A DNA stretch of 64,000 bases from Melieria omissa (taxonomy: Eukaryota > Arthropoda > Insecta > Diptera > Ulidiidae), in the NCBI GenBank assembly GCA_963971225.1, contig OZ020268.1, positions 108,964,830 to 109,028,829 on the forward strand, in the 5' to 3' direction. Both the position numbers and the translations under genes were made by a program. This document shows positions 25,902 through 36,131 of the stretch, in pieces (positions within the stretch are counted from its first letter, which is position 1; each line of letters opens with the position of its first letter). Under the pieces are notes generated by a model. The model did no database searches. It was not told the DNA's origin and saw only the letters and a list, made by a program, of their open reading frames with translations.

Positions 25902-27286
25902 TGAAATAATTCTGCGGACAGACAGACAGCGCGGAGCATGTAGATCAATCAGCGTGTCGACCTACGAGATGTTTGATGCTTACTTGTCACAGGCGCACAA
26001 AATGAGGCGAGCAGTGAAATTGTCTTTTTCTCACACACTTTAAGACTTCATTAATTTGTGTGATTTTTTGTTTACTCTCTTAATTATTTATTAAGTCAGC
26101 AAACAGTGATGAAAGGACTAATTGTGCCCAAAACAAAAAACACTCGGGAGCGAAACCTGACGCAGCATTTTTACCTAAAATGTCCGAAGGCTGACCAGTA
26201 TAAAATTAAATAAAAAAAGTTAAACGAATTTCGGTTTTGTTTAGTTTTCAAATTTGTGCTCGTGCTGCGTTTCTTCTTATGTTTGCTTCCTCGATGCCTC
26301 TTTTTATTTTCATTTATTTATTTATTTATTTACTAACTGTCTGTCCGACTTTATCTGTCTGTTTTTCTGTGTTTGCTGCTTTGAAGTATTTTTGTTGACT
26401 GTTGCCAAACCTAATGGACGTAAATTTAATTTAACATGACTAGTTAAGAAGCGCAGCACGCAGAGACGCCGGCCGGGGGCACTCACGTGAAATAACTTTC
26501 CAGCTGCGTATGCTAAAATTTTCGCAGACAGTTTATTCTCATTCAATATATATTTGTTTGAGTACATAAGTAGGCATGTGTGATGCAGTCCTAGTGGGCC
26601 ATTTAGACCGAGCGTCTCGCCACCGCTTGAGTTGTGCGCGTGACGTGAGACATGGATTAACTCACTGTTTTGCGTCGATTTCGAACGGCGCGCCGCCTGT
26701 TTCCAACATTTTCATGGGCAACTATTGGCCTGCGGACCAGTTTAGCCTGCTAAATCAATTTGCAGGCTGCAACAATGATTGGGCGACTCTATTATCGTTT
26801 CGCACACACTCGTACTTACAACAACAAATGAATGTCGGCGCAGTTAAGTGTGCAGAATTATGTGCCGATAGCGGTAACAATTGAAGTTGTCTGTCACCAC
26901 ACAAAGGCTGGTTGGCTGACCGGCATTGCTAACTTCATTGCGGCCATTTGAAGTGCTAATTAAGCGTTTCTGTCAGCAGTCTGCGTTTACTTTGGAATTA
27001 TTAATAAATTTACAATGACCGCTTGGCCAGTTGGTTCTTTTCTGTTGTAGCGAACCCAAACCAAAAGTTCATAGTTATGGTTTCTCGAATTAGTGATTTG
27101 GTTTGATCTGTTTAACATTGTTACAGTTGCCACTTTTTTGAGGTTATCACTATTCATTCATATGGCGCACACTGGTGCGTATACGTGACACAACTGACGT
27201 ACGGAAAAGTATGCAATGGCTGAACATGGAAAATTCGGCGATTATTCTTGGCCGCATTTAGTAGCTTTGTAAACAAACAGAATACA

Positions 27287-27306
27287 GAATGAATGAATGA
27301 ATGAAT
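27287..27306. repeat. (GAAT)5 microsatellite
   Basis: Five consecutive GAAT units. Confidence 0.85.
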
Positions 27307-28804
27307 AATATAAGTTTCCTGCTGTCCTTACGCTGCTTTCCTGCTTTCCTTACACTGACCTACGCTGCGTATGAGTAACATTGTATGCAATGCAATTCAG
27401 CACGGCCAACAACAACAACAGGACGATAGGAAAAATGCCGACAATACGAAATTGTGCAGTGAAATGCTGCAAATGAAGCGGCAAATCAAAGGCACAAACC
27501 ATGCGTTAATTTTGCGGCAAATAACCACAACGACAACACCAATAACCGCAACAAGACAAAACGCTAAATTCAAAATGGCAGACCGTAAAAAGACAAATAA
27601 TTCACAGCAAGCACACGCATGTTTGCACGATTGTGGCAGCCATACGTACTTGTGTGTGTATGTGCATATGTACATATGTATGTGAATGCAATAAATGACA
27701 TTGTCGAAGCATTGTAGTGGCAAAATGACGCCGACATTGCCGCTGCCTGTGCCGAGTGCAGTGCTACAATCAACATTGCAGACACAATCGCAGCCGCCGT
27801 GCAATGCAACATGATTGCAATGAAAGGAGACAATTGACGTCATTATAAATCAAGCAGACGGCTGGCTAGATGGACCGACGACCGATAAAGCGCTCCACGA
27901 AGCGACAAAACATTATGGCCACAGTCGAAACGTCTGCTGCAGACAGACTGGCAGACAAGTGGCTGGTGGTTGGTGGCAGCCAGTCGGCCAGACAAACGGC
28001 AGAGAGAGTGGGCGCAAGAGGCGGCTGCCAATTGGCACGAAAAATATCCAATTGCCAAAGCGGCAACAATGCGAATGCAACAGCAGCACCGCATCACTGC
28101 AGCTGCAATGTTGCAGTCTGCGACACGGTTGCACGCACGCACGCCAACGTCAACGACAGCGTCGACGTAGACGCCGGCGGTGACAAAACCGCAAAGGCCA
28201 GAAATGAGAAAAGTAAAACGCACGGAAATGAGCAAACAATAAAAAATATAAATGAGTCGAGAAAAAAAGGCAAAAACGCAAAAAGTAAAAAAGAAACTGG
28301 ATATTCGCAATAACAAACAGTTCGCAGCGGCAGCGGCGGCAATTGAGCGAAGCGCCAAGCGGAGCGAACGCGAGCAACTGGCGCGCCGTCAGTTGCTCAC
28401 CCGTCTACCCGGCGCACTTTCCGGCCGATTGTGTTGTTGACTTTTTGTCGCGCCTCTGTTGCAACGGCGGCGGCGGCGGCGATTATTGTTGCAGCCACCG
28501 GCCTGTTGTTGTTCTTGTTGTTGTTTGTTGTTGATAAGAAAATTACTCATCGCCGTTTGTGTTGTTACTGATGTGATTGTTGTTGTTGTTGTTGTTGCCA
28601 TCGTTGTCGCTGCAGACTGGCGCGAGACAACAAAAGAAATTATTTATAGCCGCTGAGACGAATTCTGCGGAAAAGATTCGAGGACGCGCAGACTCGGCAC
28701 GCCGCTGCAGTAGAAGCCGAGCAATCATGATGAATAGCAAATGAAAAAAAGGAGAAATTCACACAAACACACTTTCATAGGCAAAAGAGCGATCTCACCG
28801 CTCA

Positions 28805-28828
28805 TGTGTGTGTGTGTGTGTGTGTGTG
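28805..28828. repeat. (TG)12 microsatellite
   Basis: Twelve uninterrupted TG dinucleotides. Confidence 0.9.
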
Positions 28829-28890
28829 GCTGTTACAGCAGCCATGACGAAACTCATTCACTCAAACACGCGTACGAGTAAAGTTGCATA

Positions 28891-28972
28891 TATCGTCGCC
28901 TCAGAAAACTAATGCCGTATGTTCTATTGAGCCTAGTAATACATACGACATTTGTTTTCTGAGGCGACGATA
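28891..28972. repeat. 82-nt near-perfect palindrome (hairpin or mini-element)
   Basis: Arms of 31 nt (28891-28921 and 28942-28972) differ at two positions and surround a 20-nt loop. The arms open with TATCGTCGCCTCAGAAAAC. It could be a very short inverted-repeat element, or a transcribed hairpin. It matches no fly microRNA that I recognise. Confidence 0.7.
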
Positions 28973-30678
28973 TGTAAATTCCTATGTATGTATGAAGTGA
29001 CTGCGTTCGGGTAGACAAAGCGTCTGCTCGCCTCCACCAACTGCAGTTCCCCGCACTCGTTCATCTGCCACTACTACTCACTACTACTAGTTGGTGGTTT
29101 GACACGTGATGGTGCCAAGTGCTACGCGATCAGTTCGGAGTGTGAACGAAAGTTCCCTCTTACTGTTGGCGATATTCGAGCCACAAATTAGCCGATCTGG
29201 GCTGACCTGAAAAGCCGGCAAGATAGATTTTAGAATTCGGGTTAGAGCGTAGAGTAATTTCAAAAGATCCTCAAGAGATCTGAACTCAATGCATCTATTC
29301 TACGTGAAAACTCTTTGTTATGGCGACATTTTCGCGCATTTTTACAATCGCGCCGTCTAATTTGCGTGTAGGCGTGTACCATGTCACATCCAAGCAACTT
29401 CAACTGTATTCATCACGTTCTCAGTTGGCTGCTTTGTTGTTGTATTTACGTATGCTATGAGCGTCGAAACCACTAATCAGCCGCAAACTTTTGCATTTTC
29501 GAGTAACAATTAGCTATAGTTCAACGATGGCGGGTTTCTCAACCGCAGCGCCAGACTGCAATAAGTCTGAACGGCAGCAGCTACAACAATAACCATGACA
29601 ATAGCGAGCGACGGTTAAAGTCTTTGCAGCCCAGAGGCTACAAAGACGACTAGAAATGTGTGGAGTGTGCTAATTAAAGAAAACAGCGCTAGCTGCAGGC
29701 GGCAGGTGAGTGGAGCGCACTGTGTGTGATGGTTTACTCACCACTGTCTGTCGCAGATGCATAAATTTCGCATTCAAGCAGTTTAAGCGAATGAAGCCCC
29801 CTTTCTCCCATAAAGAACCGTTATGCGTGTCTTAAGCGCTTTGTATCGCTTTGGCCGGCAACAGTGTCATCTTTGCGTGTCGCAACTTCAGGCCGCAACA
29901 AAGTTCATTGCGACCAGTTCATCGGCGACGACAATCGCAACAAAGCGCCCCAATCAAATATCAATGAACCCCATGCGAAATGCCGAAACTCGTTGGCAAA
30001 AAAGAGCAGCGCAGAGGAGGAGTTGAACTGCAGAAGCCGGTCAACAACCATCACCGCCAGCGACAGCAGATTTGGCTGCGCGCACGCCACAAATCTCGAG
30101 CGTCGCACTTAATGACGCTTTTATGAGCTGCCGCTGCGTCGCGCTGTCAGCAGTCCTCAACGTCAGTAGCGGCGACAGCTGCCATAATGGCAGCCGCAAT
30201 CACAATCATCATAACGCACGCTGGTTGACAGCAGCTGTGCGCTGCGCGCAGGGCTGTGTCTGGTGGTACTGGCGTGTCGTAAAGTGGCAACGCCAAATAT
30301 GCTATTTGCGACCGAATACGCCCACTAGCAAGCGCCGCTGGGAGTACAAAGTTACACCACGGGAGCGTTGCATGCTGGCTGCGATTGACGTCCAGACTTG
30401 CGACATAAGGAGCGACAGGACGCTATTGTGATCCACCGTCGCGACGGCAGCAACGACTTCCAGCGTGTGCAAAGTTGCACAATGCGACTTTGTACTGACG
30501 ATGCAACAGAAACTGCAACAAGTTTTTGCTAAATTCTGAGTTAAATTTGTTAACACAATTGAACAGATGTGACAGCATTAATTTGTCGTTTAGACAGTTA
30601 ATGGATATCAAAAAAAAAAAAAACTTAAAATAAAAATCATTATTAATTTAATATTTTATGTATTTGTTCATTTATTTA

Positions 30679-33600
30679 CTAGCAGGGCCCCGCGACTTTG
30701 CACGCAAGTTTAAAGTCAATGGGCCCAATAAACCCAGTTTCTTCATACATAATTTTAATCCATGTTTTGGCTCTTTAGACCCTGAATCAAAAAACCTTCT
30801 TAGCGGAAGTTTAAATTTCACAGTTCAAATTTCATGTTTGTAGCAGTCAGGGAAACAATTATATGCATATCGATTTCAGTTGTTTAGCGGTTCCACGAAC
30901 CTTTTATGCAATGCGTAACCTATTCTTCTTGTGGAAGCGCGGGACCCAGTTTCATTGATGTGCGACTTAAAATTCCAAATTTGTGGTCCTTAAAAATGTG
31001 CTACGCCTCTTGTCTAACGTCTATCAAATCTTACCAGTAGAATAACGCAACAATTAGACGACACGTCGCGACGGTATACAAAATATAAATACTGTGCGAC
31101 TTAAAATTTCGACGTTATTCAATATTAAACACTTGAGTCGAAGGGTGCGACCAAGTTTCATTGATGTGCGGCTATCAGGCAGACAATTTTTGTCGCAAAA
31201 AATGTGCAACGCCCTTTGTCCAACGTCCATCTACTTTTATCAGTGGAATGACACATCTATGGGACAAAGGTACACTAAATTTCAATGCCATCCGCCTTAT
31301 TGTTCCGAAGCTATTCCACATTGGGTGTATGGGCGGTGCCATGCCCCGTCGTCCAATACCCATCCCATTTCCCCTGTCGAAGGGCACGTCTAAATCGTAA
31401 ATCTGTGCCAAATGCCAATGATGTGTGACCTGTAGTTCCAAAGTTATTCAAAACATGTGGGTGGCTTGAAAAGTGCCACGCCTCTTGTCCATCGCCCATA
31501 CAATTTCACCGCTGGAAGCATACGTCTAAGCTATGACACTGTTTTCAATACTGTCCGACCTATAATTCCAAAGATATTCTAAGGGTATTCATATAAACGT
31601 GTAAAAGCCTTATAAAACTGATAAACCGTATAAGTTTATCACCTCATAAAATAATTGTCAAAATTTGTACGAAAGTTCATTTATACAAATGAGATAAGTT
31701 TCCACAATGATTTCGGTGAGTAAACATTTACGGGGATGAGTGAGTGACGTTAAATTTCAAAATTTTAACAAATTCAAAACAATAAGCTGAAAAATGGAAG
31801 AGATAAGAATTAAATTTAACAAAATTAGTATTTTAGCTATGTAACTTTTTAATTTCGGGAAATTCAAAAGAGGAAATGAAAGAGGAAACAGTATACAGAA
31901 GTATATACGACCGGCGAAGCAATCTGAATTTCGGGTGCGGGCCGAAAGCTGCAGAAGGGAATATAACAGAGTTGGTTGAGCAGAACTTCTGTCTCTGTTA
32001 ATTTCTCGTGCGACGATAAGCTCTGTTATTGTAATTTCGGTAAGTGCCGAGTGGTGCAGAGCGAGCTCGTGCGCTCGATGCCGGTCACAGAAGTTACTGT
32101 TATTTTCAATGGAGCGAATGAAGGGCGATGTGCTTCGTTGTTGTTGTGTTGATCAGCGAATGAAAATTGTAAATTTTGAATTTTTGTTTCTGGCTGACAT
32201 TGGCTGGCAATTCCCGACTTTTTTTCATGTTATTATGCGATCGACCTTCTGCGTGAAGAGATTTTTATTTCCTTATGAGTACTTGACGGCAAAGGTTTCA
32301 CTAATTTTGGCGTAAATGACTTCTCGCCGCGATTTATTATTTTATTTTTACGCCTTTTATCCCACTCTAGGCTCCCAGTTTTTTGGCCCAAACATTTGTT
32401 TGTGAAACCTAAAAAAATAAGAGGTTCCGAAGAATCGTAATTACAAATTTGTACATTTAATCATGTCTAATGTATGTACATATCTATTATAAAATATATG
32501 ATATGGAAAATGTTATAAGAAAAATGTAAAGGTAAAGTTCCACGATTGCCGCATTGCGATTGCGCACGATTACTGTTTATTCTGTGGTTCGATGCAGTCA
32601 AACAATATCCCGTTTGAGGTATTTGTTTGAAAAATTTCACTTTTTCGGTGATTCTCGGCATTTGAATTTTATGATTTTGACAACTAAACACCTGATCGAT
32701 AAAGAGCATTTACACAAATACTTTTATACGTGCGTTCATTTAACTCAGTGCGTAATTATATGCGGTAGGTAAACTTATATGCTTAAATGAATACCCTTTC
32801 TATACTAGTAGGGCCCTGCGGCTTTGCACGCAATCTTGAAATCAATGGGCCCAATAAATCAAGTTTCTTCATACTACACTCTATTGGCGATGCCACGCCA
32901 CTTTTATGTAATGCCAAATCCATTCCTCCAGGGTGTTCCAAAGTTACGGAAACAAATTTCAGTCGGAAAAAATATACCACGTCCCTTGTCAACGCCCATC
33001 AAATTTTGCCAGTAGAATGACACATCTATGGGACGATGGTATACAAAACTTCAAAGCTTACCAACTTATTGTTGTGAAGATATTCTACATTAAAAATTTA
33101 GTTTCTATGGGCGGTGCCATGCCCCTCGTCCAATACTCAGCCTACTCTCCCGAAGGGCACGTCGAAATCGTAAGTATGTGCCAAATATCTTGATGTGTGA
33201 TTTGCAGTTCCAAACTTGAACATTGAAAACAATAGGGTCGCTTAAAAAGTGCCACGCCCCTTGTCCAACGCCCATAAAATTTAACCACTTGAACGACACG
33301 TCTAAGCCATGATGCTATATCAAATTTCAATGCTGGCCGACTTATAATTCCGAAGATATTTCATATTAAAAACTTGGGTTGTATGGGCAGTGCCAGGCCC
33401 CTTCGTCCGATACCCACCCCAAATGTGTCAAATCTCTTTAATGTGTGATTTTTAGTTTCAAAGTTATTCAAAACATTTGAGTTGCTTAAAAAGTGCCACG
33501 CCCCTTGTCCAACGCTCACAAAGTTTTACCAGTGAAACGGCATATCTAAACGGTGGCCCCGCAACAAATCTTAATCATTCCGAAGATATTCCATATTGAA

Positions 33601-34295
33601 AATTTAATTTGTATTGGCGGTGCCACGCCCCCTTCTCAAAAACCCACCCCATTCCCCCTATTGAATCGCTAAATCGTTTGACACCCATATTGCCAAATGA
33701 CAAATATACCATGGCTGATTTGTTATTATAGTGGGCGTGGCGAAAAGGCATATCAGGTGGGCATTGTCAATCTTATATATCCTATGTTAGCATCAATGAA
33801 ACACGGAATCATTTGATACTAATACTGATTTACCGACATGTACCGTAGTTTCGTTTTGTTAGTTTAGTTGGCGCGGAAAGTGGGCGTGGCCGATTATGTT
33901 ATAAGCTGTGTTTGCCGCAATGATACGCTGAATCGTTTGATACCCATATTGCTTTACATAAGCATACCATAGATGAGTTTTGTTACTATAGTGGGCGTAA
34001 GAAGGGGGCGTGGTCATTCTCATATTGCCTATGTATCATTCCCCCCGATAACAAAATGTTTGGTGCTTATTTCATTTAAATCGGTTCAGTGGTTTTTGCC
34101 TGATTGTGGTTAAAAAACGTCACACTTATTTTTATATAATAAGCATAGATTAAAAATTTAGGTTGTATGAGAGGTGCCATGCCCACCTGCCGGATCGTAT
34201 TCACACTATGTAGTTTACCGAGATTTAGTTAAGAGGAACATTCTGTGAAAGATTCAGCTCAATCGGCCGTCTAGACATTAATTTTTATATACAGA
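30679..34295 (-). mobile_element. Older Helitron, interrupted by a younger Helitron
   Basis: On the minus strand a Helitron-like 5' end starts TCTGTATATAAAAATTAATG at 34295, preceded by A. A 3' end reads GGGCCCTGCTAG at 30679, followed by T. TC start, CTAG end and an A/T target without duplication are Helitron features. The 3' part (30679 to about 31590) and the 5' part (34150-34295) share units with the nested copy at 32805-34149. Three internal units, each containing a GCCTCTTGTC-like block, lie near 31001, 31208 and 31478. About 1.2 kb (31.59-32.80 kb) has no match to the other copies and may be captured or unrelated sequence. That both ends belong to one element is inferred. No Rep/helicase frame is present. 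Confidence 0.5.
32805..34149 (-). mobile_element. Non-autonomous Helitron, 1345 bp
   Basis: On the minus strand it begins TCTATGCTTATTATATAAAA at 34149, preceded by A. It ends GGGCCCTACTAG at 32805, followed by T. This fits Helitron rules (5' TC, 3' CTRR, insertion between A and T). Just before the end a short TGCG/CGCA stem can form. The body has three tandem units of about 230-276 bp (32.93-33.66 kb), recognisable by a CCACGCCCCTTGTCCAACG block at 32977, 33252 and 33496. Next come three shorter units with GTGGGCGT at 33731, 33880 and 33991. There is no coding capacity. Sequence on its two sides rejoins into a pattern like its own interior, so it probably landed inside an older relative. Confidence 0.78.
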
Positions 34296-35559
34296 TTTAT
34301 TTATTTATGAACTTATGAATTGATTAATTATTTTAATATACAATTCATTTCTTAATTACTTAATTCATTTGTTTATTTATTTATTTTAGAGAAGAAAAAG
34401 ATCAATCACATGAAAGCTGGACAGGGGCGGATTCAGAAATATATTTTAGGGGTTCAATTATATCAATATAATATACTTAAATATTTATGTACATATATGT
34501 CTTTTAATTTGTATGTAGTTTTAAAGTCAACCCTAATATTTCGGAGGTTTCAACTCCCAAAATCACCCAAAATTAATAAATAAGTAATTGAAACAAATTA
34601 CATCAACAACAAACTATTCTGGCATCATACCCTGCGAGCTGGCACACACGTTAATCCTTGAGAGATACTGATTTTGATGAGCGACTTTATCGAAATTTTA
34701 AATCAAAATCAGTTCTGTTGTATTGTCTGTCTTGCAATCAATGTTCGAATGTTACGTGGGCAAAAATTTTGCATGGAATCTTGCAATATTTACTTTGTAT
34801 TTCGCTTAGTTACCACAATCTGAGTGCTCTATAGCACAGATCGCATCCACTCACAGCGAAACCATGCAACAAAGTTCATTACAAAATTTACCATTTGTTG
34901 CACCTTGTCACAATGCTTGTGTGGTGGTTGTTGTTAATGTACAGAAAAGTTTCGGCCCTTTATGCTTGCACCCACATCATTCCCTTTGTGTCTGGGCTGC
35001 CGCTCGGTATACCTGATTCCAGCTGCGCTGCGACTTTTCGAGCGCTTGTTGCACCTTTCATCTCTGCCGCAGGCTGCCAGTCAAACTTTTTGCTTTTCGT
35101 GTTTTGTCTATTTGCGTTTCCGTTCTGCTCAATCCTTTCAATCTGTCTGGCTGCCTGTCGCTCTTCACAGCGCCTCGTTTGTAGGGCGGCATTTGCATCG
35201 ACAGTTCGTCTTCGCCAATTCGCCCACCACAACCTGAACCTCCGGCCGTGGATCAGCTTGCTCAACCGCTGCCGCCACAGCCTCATACCCTCGCCTGGCG
35301 TCGCGACTCTTTTCATCTGGTTTTGTTTCGTCTGTCTGCGTTTTTGCCATAAGCACACTCCGCCAATGATGAACAAAAGCGAACAACAACTGCTGCAGTC
35401 AGCTTCGCCTCAAACCCCGCTTCGTGGCAACAAATTTCGAAACAATTGCAAGCATTAGTCAGACAGTCGTCTGTGTTTTCTACTTTTTATAGCTGCGTTA
35501 TGTGACTGTCACAGGAATATCGTCGTTACGCCGTTCGCACACTGATTGCAGCAGTGAAC
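34296..35559. other. Gene-free stretch
   Basis: AT-rich sequence with a possible one-ended element starting CAGGGGCGGATTCAG near 34423, for which I find no partner end. The frames at 34895-35458 (plus) and 34960-35376 (minus) overlap and show no domain. Confidence 0.5.
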
Positions 35560-35732
35560 ATGGCTGGACAAACGTTCGGAAGCTTTTCTTTGAATAAAAT
35601 GGATAGTGGGTCGGACCTCACTTTGGAGCGTAAGTTTTAATTCTACAAAAATTTCCTGGGCCTTGCTGAAGCTTACCTTTCAAGTTTGTTTTAACAACAG
35701 ATTTTGGGATCAAGGTGCATCATTTCACTTGA
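35560..35732 (+). CDS. Possible small two-exon reading frame (33 residues)
   Basis: An ATG in good context (AACATGG) at 35560 opens 23 codons starting MAGQTFGSFSLNKMDSG. It reaches a strong fly donor, GAGC then GTAAGT, at 35629/35630. A matching acceptor, a TTTGTTTTAACAACAG tract ending at 35700, lies 71 bases downstream, a normal short-intron size for flies. Joining them keeps the frame for ten more residues to a TGA at 35730-35732. The first part has balanced composition, unlike the repeat-driven frames around it. I recognise no family. It could be a short peptide gene, a first exon with another downstream partner, or chance. Confidence 0.25.
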
Positions 35733-36028
35733 CTGATCTCTGGTTTGCACCACTGTGCGGCGAAACCGTATGGACTCTTTTTCGAGTTTTTTGTTTTTAT
35801 AGTGTTACAATGCTTTTTGGCCTCTTTAAGTGTGGCCACAGTCGGCGGTTTGTCTGCTGCTGCTGGCTGCTGCATGCGCAGTTGTGAGTTGTCACGTGAC
35901 TCATTAAAATCTTGGCGTCGAGCTGCAAAATCGGTGGGACTGGTTTGGTTGCGGTAATATTTGATTGTATTTCCAAGTGACTGAGCCGTTCTGACGCGAC
36001 TGCAGCAGAGCGCAACTCTTGAACTTAA

Positions 36029-36127
36029 CCCTCGAGTGATCCCAAATGGCAGCAAACATTTGCGTATTTTGGGTTCGAGTTTTTCGCATTTCAAACAATT
36101 ATCCAATATTGCACAGTCATGCTAGGG
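36029..36127. mobile_element. 99-bp TTAA-flanked miniature element
   Basis: TTAA flanks both sides (36025-36028 and 36128-36131). The ends, read inward, are CCCTCGAGTGATC and CCCTAGCATGACT, a shared CCCT-G--TGA pattern with several mismatches. A palindrome GCAAACATTTGC sits at 36052-36063. The length and ends fit a minimal piggyBac-like element, but the termini are short and imperfect. Confidence 0.45.
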
Positions 36128-36131
36128 TTAA

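Larger units (their letters stand above)
25769..30678. other. Gene-free stretch
   Basis: No supportable exon. It contains a GAAT repeat, a TG repeat and a strong 82-nt palindrome. Frames at 27.4-28.6 kb are open on both strands together and are composed of Ala, Arg, Gln and Cys from GCA/CAA-type sequence, so they are not called. Confidence 0.55.

Noticed and set aside
34423..34590. Possible element starting CAGGGGCGGATTCAG
   Set aside because: Only one end is visible. No inverted partner or target duplication was found, so it is mentioned but not called.
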